Shown piece by piece: positions 7,439-9,363 of a stretch of 9,363 bases of DNA. Made by a program: the position numbers and the translations under genes. Each line of letters opens with the position of its first letter. Position 1 is the stretch's first letter. Below the pieces are notes generated by a model. The model was not told where the DNA came from and did not search any database. It saw only the letters and a list, made by a program, of their open reading frames with translations. Source of the DNA: an uncultured Moraxella sp. (GTDB lineage: Bacteria > Pseudomonadota > Gammaproteobacteria > Pseudomonadales > Moraxellaceae); contig CAKMOY010000113.1 in assembly GCA_927911235.1 (NCBI GenBank), positions 1-9,363 on the forward strand, given 5' to 3'.

Positions 7439-8233
7439 TTATTGATTGATAAAAATCAACGTTGCCATACGACCTGTGGCAACGTATTTTTTTTGGCTTT
7501 GCAAACGATAAGAATACAGTCTATCATCAGCATAACTGTCAAGTTGGCTTTGATATACCTGATGAATGCCACACGCATTTAACTGTAATTCGGCAATTTT
7601 TGCCAAATTTGCCAAATAATGTCCGTCCGTTGTGCGAATAAACAAACGATTTATCAATGATTCATCATTTTGTACTGTTAAATCAAGCGTTGCTAACACG
7701 GCTGTTTTGACTTTTTCGTCAACTTCGTAATTGCATTGAGCGATACACGCACCCACCCACGCACAAAAAACGCTTACATTATCGGACTGCTGTTGCATTT
7801 TTTTGACGGTCAAGCGAATGATATCTTTGGCAAGCCCTTGCCAACCTGCGTGAACCGCCCCAACCACACACCCAGCCCCATCAGCAATCATCACAGGCAC
7901 GCAGTCTGCCGTCATAATCGCCAATGCCGTGTGTTTTTGTGTGGTGATTTGGGCATCGGCATTGATGGGTGTTGCCAACAATTTGCCTTGATTGTCGTAT
8001 ATTTCGTTGCCATGAACTTGGTTAAGCCAATGAATGCTGTTTAACTGTGGGTAAGTAGTTTTCAATGAGTTTAGCAATGCCATACGGTTTTGATGAACGT
8101 TTATTGGCTCGTCCAAAACGTGCAAGCCCAAATTAAAATCGCCATACAGATTTTGTGCTGTCATGGCGGTGTGGCTGATGGTTTGCAAGACGGTGAATGG
8201 GCTAGGGCTGGGTAAAAAAATAAAATTTGACAT
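7439..8233 (-). CDS. pgeF: PgeF/YfiH-family purine nucleosidase-like (laccase-domain) protein
   Basis: This is a member of the YfiH/Cu-polyphenol-oxidase family. In E. coli PgeF acts as a peptidoglycan editing factor that keeps L-Ser out of UDP-MurNAc-linked precursors; other members cleave purine nucleosides. The 264-aa protein carries the three metal-ligand motifs: NQVHGNEI (H74), TADCVPVMIAD (C111) and GAVHAGWQGLA (H128). It also has GACIAQCNYEV (161-171) and the C-terminal YSYR...TGRMATLIFI. The stretch FNLGLHV...VHQNR at 33-50 matches the family N-terminus, so ATG 8233 is about right. A strong Shine-Dalgarno is lacking. As written, its first 32 bases overlap the exonuclease gene upstream, but the overlap probably comes from an indel there. 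It is convergent with surA, with 19 bases between the stops. Confidence 0.92.
   Translation of the reverse strand: MSNFIFLPSPSPFTVLQTISHTAMTAQNLYGDFNLGLHVLDEPINVHQNRMALLNSLKTTYPQLNSIHWLNQVHGNEIYDNQGKLLATPINADAQITTQKHTALAIMTADCVPVMIADGAGCVVGAVHAGWQGLAKDIIRLTVKKMQQQSDNVSVFCAWVGACIAQCNYEVDEKVKTAVLATLDLTVQNDESLINRLFIRTTDGHYLANLAKIAELQLNACGIHQVYQSQLDSYADDRLYSYRLQSQKKYVATGRMATLIFINQ
7459..7494 (+). terminator. Intrinsic terminator of lptD-surA inside pgeF
   Basis: ACGTTGCCA (7459-7467) and TGGCAACGT (7477-7485) form a perfect 9-bp stem with a 9-base loop, followed by A and eight T (7487-7494). It lies 39 bases after the surA stop and entirely within the pgeF coding strand, over the codons of YVATGRMATL. 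On the minus strand the stem is followed by TTGATTTTTA, so it may also act there. Confidence 0.85.
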
Positions 8234-8924
8234 GACGGTTGCTTATCATTGTGTGAGTGCCAGTTTTTAAATAAGGGTCTAGTTCGGGTTGTTTGAGTAA
8301 CCATTGCACATAATCATCAGGCAAATCGGCAATCGCTGTGCCTTTGTATTTGCCAAAGTTCAAATGCGTAGGTTTACGAGCTTTTTCACTCATGTCATAC
8401 AGCGTTGGCAAATCGGTAATGTGTAATTTTTCGCACATGGTTTTTAAAATCAAAAAGGTAAACCAAATGTCATATTTTGCACCATGTGCGTGTTTTAGAT
8501 TTTTTTTGGCAATATCGCTGTGCAAATAGCATAACATCGCCCCAAGCGTATGGCTGTCAATATCTGGATAACAATAGCGAGACAGTGCCAACGTGCAGAT
8601 TTTTTTGATAGAACTGACATCGCATTCGGCATTTTTTAGCACTTCACAATCAAAGTCAATGTTATGCCCAATCAAATACGCACAGTCATTTGGCAATTCA
8701 AAAGTCGTATGAACTGGCTGGTCTGCGACATCGTCATCAAAAATTCGTGTGATGGCTTGACTGCCAAGACTGATTTTTTGTTCAGGATTGTAGCGTTGTT
8801 CAAAGGCTTTTGGTTCAAGGTAAATCAACATCTCTTCCACAAAACCAACTTTGATATAGGCGATTTCGGTAGCATGTGGATTGATAATATCGTGGGTTTC
8901 GGTGTCTAAAATATAAGCAGTCAT
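8202..8924 (-). CDS. exoX: ExoX-like DEDDh 3'-5' exonuclease
   Basis: This is a DnaQ-superfamily exonuclease resembling exodeoxyribonuclease X, which degrades DNA 3' to 5' in repair and recombination. The active-site set is visible: DTET (D7, E9), GHNIDFD (D92), and HGAKYD (H147, D152). A C-terminal domain with FGKYKGTAIADLPDDYVQWLL (residues 190-210) matches the tail found in ExoX (DUF3820-type). The written frame is 240 aa and ends ...KTGTHTMISNRHVKFYFFTQP at 8202, overlapping pgeF by 32 bases. Removing one A from the AAAAA run (T8264-8268 on the + strand) gives instead ...DPYLKLALTQ with a stop at 8246-8248. That is 225 aa, near E. coli ExoX (220), and leaves a clean 12-base gap to pgeF. 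I consider the shorter form likelier. ATG 8924 has no evident Shine-Dalgarno. It is probably co-transcribed with pgeF. The gene symbol is by resemblance. Confidence 0.85.
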   Translation of the reverse strand: MTAYILDTETHDIINPHATEIAYIKVGFVEEMLIYLEPKAFEQRYNPEQKISLGSQAITRIFDDDVADQPVHTTFELPNDCAYLIGHNIDFDCEVLKNAECDVSSIKKICTLALSRYCYPDIDSHTLGAMLCYLHSDIAKKNLKHAHGAKYDIWFTFLILKTMCEKLHITDLPTLYDMSEKARKPTHLNFGKYKGTAIADLPDDYVQWLLKQPELDPYLKTGTHTMISNRHVKFYFFTQP

Positions 8925-8979
8925 GGTTTTTTGAACAATATTGGATTAAAAATGATAGTGTATTTTTGTTTGTTTTTTC

Positions 8980-9219
8980 TTAAAAATCAAGTGCATAATT
9001 TGCACCCAATGCCACACCCTAAGACGTTCGGCCGTCTACTTTTGGGTTATTATAAATTTCATCAGCATAATAAGTGACGCTTGGAATTGCAAACAAATTT
9101 ACCTTTGGATTGACACGATAAAACGCAGGTACACTGACAAACGGTTGAACGCTTGATGATGGGCTGTATGCGTCAATGCCAGATTTGGCGGACTCTTCAG
9201 CTGTTACCCTATAATACCT
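8980..9219 (-). pseudogene. 3' remnant of a MipA/OmpV-family outer-membrane protein gene
   Basis: The minus strand from 9219 reads YYRVTAEESAKSGIDAYSP, then barrel-like strands (VQPFVSVPAFYRV, LFAIPSVTYYADEIYNNP) and VDGRTS. An in-frame TAG follows at 9019-9021, and then GVALGANYALDF and TAA at 8980-8982. The order (YYGV..-ESA.SG, alternating strands, D-E, P-VD--, final aromatic F) matches the end of MipA, which scaffolds MltA and PBP1B in the outer membrane in E. coli. Only about 78 of some 240 residues are present: a stop at 9220-9222 precedes the fragment and no start is available. The last residue F is the usual BAM signal. The TAG could be a single change from TTG (Leu). The combination of truncation and stop makes this a decayed copy, not a short gene. 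Confidence 0.7.
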
Positions 9220-9300
9220 TTAAATTTTGTTGCGAATCTTTATTTCATTTTGCCAATCAAAATTTATATAAATATTTTTAAAAAATCGTACTGTTAAAAA
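9220..9300. other. AT-rich junction upstream of the MipA remnant
   Basis: Very AT-rich DNA (including TTTATATAAATATTTTT around 9262-9278) lies where the middle of the MipA-like gene should be. No reading frame continues through it. It may mark a deletion or insertion boundary; no terminal repeats are visible in the 81 bases. Confidence 0.35.
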
Positions 9301-9363
9301 TCATGGCAATTGGCTAAAATAATCTTTGTATTTGAATTCCCACTGCATCTCCGAGCCGTGTTC
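9301..9363 (-). CDS. Unidentified C-terminal fragment at window edge
   Basis: The minus strand enters from the window edge in an open frame of 20 codons reading EHGSEMQWEFKYKDYFSQLP and stops at TGA 9301-9303. Its composition (aromatic and charged, no rare strings) resembles real protein more than chance. I cannot assign a family. It could be an earlier, out-of-frame part of the broken MipA-like gene or the end of a separate gene. It is partial at its 5' end. Confidence 0.3.
   Translation of the reverse strand, partial: EHGSEMQWEFKYKDYFSQLP

Noticed and set aside
9023..9038. AGACG-TTCGGC-CGTCT hairpin as a terminator or uptake sequence
   Set aside because: It encodes part of VDGRTS in the MipA remnant and has no T-tract. 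I know of no matching uptake word in this family.
1..9363. CRISPR arrays, tRNA/rRNA genes, phage genes, toxin-antitoxin pairs or defence systems
   Set aside because: No regularly spaced direct repeats, no cloverleaf or rRNA-like segments, and every well-supported gene is a known envelope, recycling or nuclease family member. The exonuclease has no defence-gene neighbours.

Overview
This AT-rich window looks like chromosomal housekeeping DNA from a gammaproteobacterium of the Moraxellaceae (Moraxella/Acinetobacter/Psychrobacter-like). The basis is the block murU-amgK diverging from lptD-surA, an arrangement known from Acinetobacter and Pseudomonas, together with the protein style and base composition. 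The genus is an inference. I see no phage, CRISPR array, transposase, tRNA or rRNA, and no convincing new multi-gene system.

Layout. (1) 1-171 is AT-rich and non-coding; 172-935 (+) is a broken gene of unknown function readable only by joining three frames. (2) 985-1674 (-) is murU, broken by one clear and one probable frameshift, convergent with the first gene across a two-way terminator. (3) 1811-2833 (-) is amgK, intact. (4) 2834-3209 is the divergent control region, with a MITE-like 94-bp inverted-repeat element and a TATAAT box before lptD. (5) 3210-6007 (+) is lptD, frameshifted near its end, followed 47 bp later by intact surA (6055-7419). (6) 7439-8233 (-) is pgeF, convergent with surA; the surA terminator lies inside pgeF codons. 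(7) 8202-8924 (-) is an ExoX-like DEDDh exonuclease whose C-terminus is probably altered by another indel. (8) 8980-9219 (-) is a decayed 3' fragment of a MipA/OmpV-family outer-membrane protein gene, and 9301-9363 (-) is the end of an unidentified frame.

How the genes fit together. AmgK and MurU form the anabolic shunt of peptidoglycan recycling (MurNAc to MurNAc-1-P to UDP-MurNAc). LptD is the outer-membrane lipopolysaccharide translocon, and SurA is the periplasmic chaperone that helps fold beta-barrels including LptD. The divergent block therefore pairs cell-wall recycling with outer-membrane assembly. PgeF (YfiH family) is also linked to wall-precursor fidelity.

The main surprise is reading-frame integrity. 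About six single-base length changes in short A/T runs disrupt or distort four genes. One of them removes the last 53 residues of LptD, which is normally essential. In each case the adjacent frame restores a family-like protein of sensible length. Sequencing or assembly indels are the simplest explanation; the MipA remnant is the one place where true gene decay is more likely.
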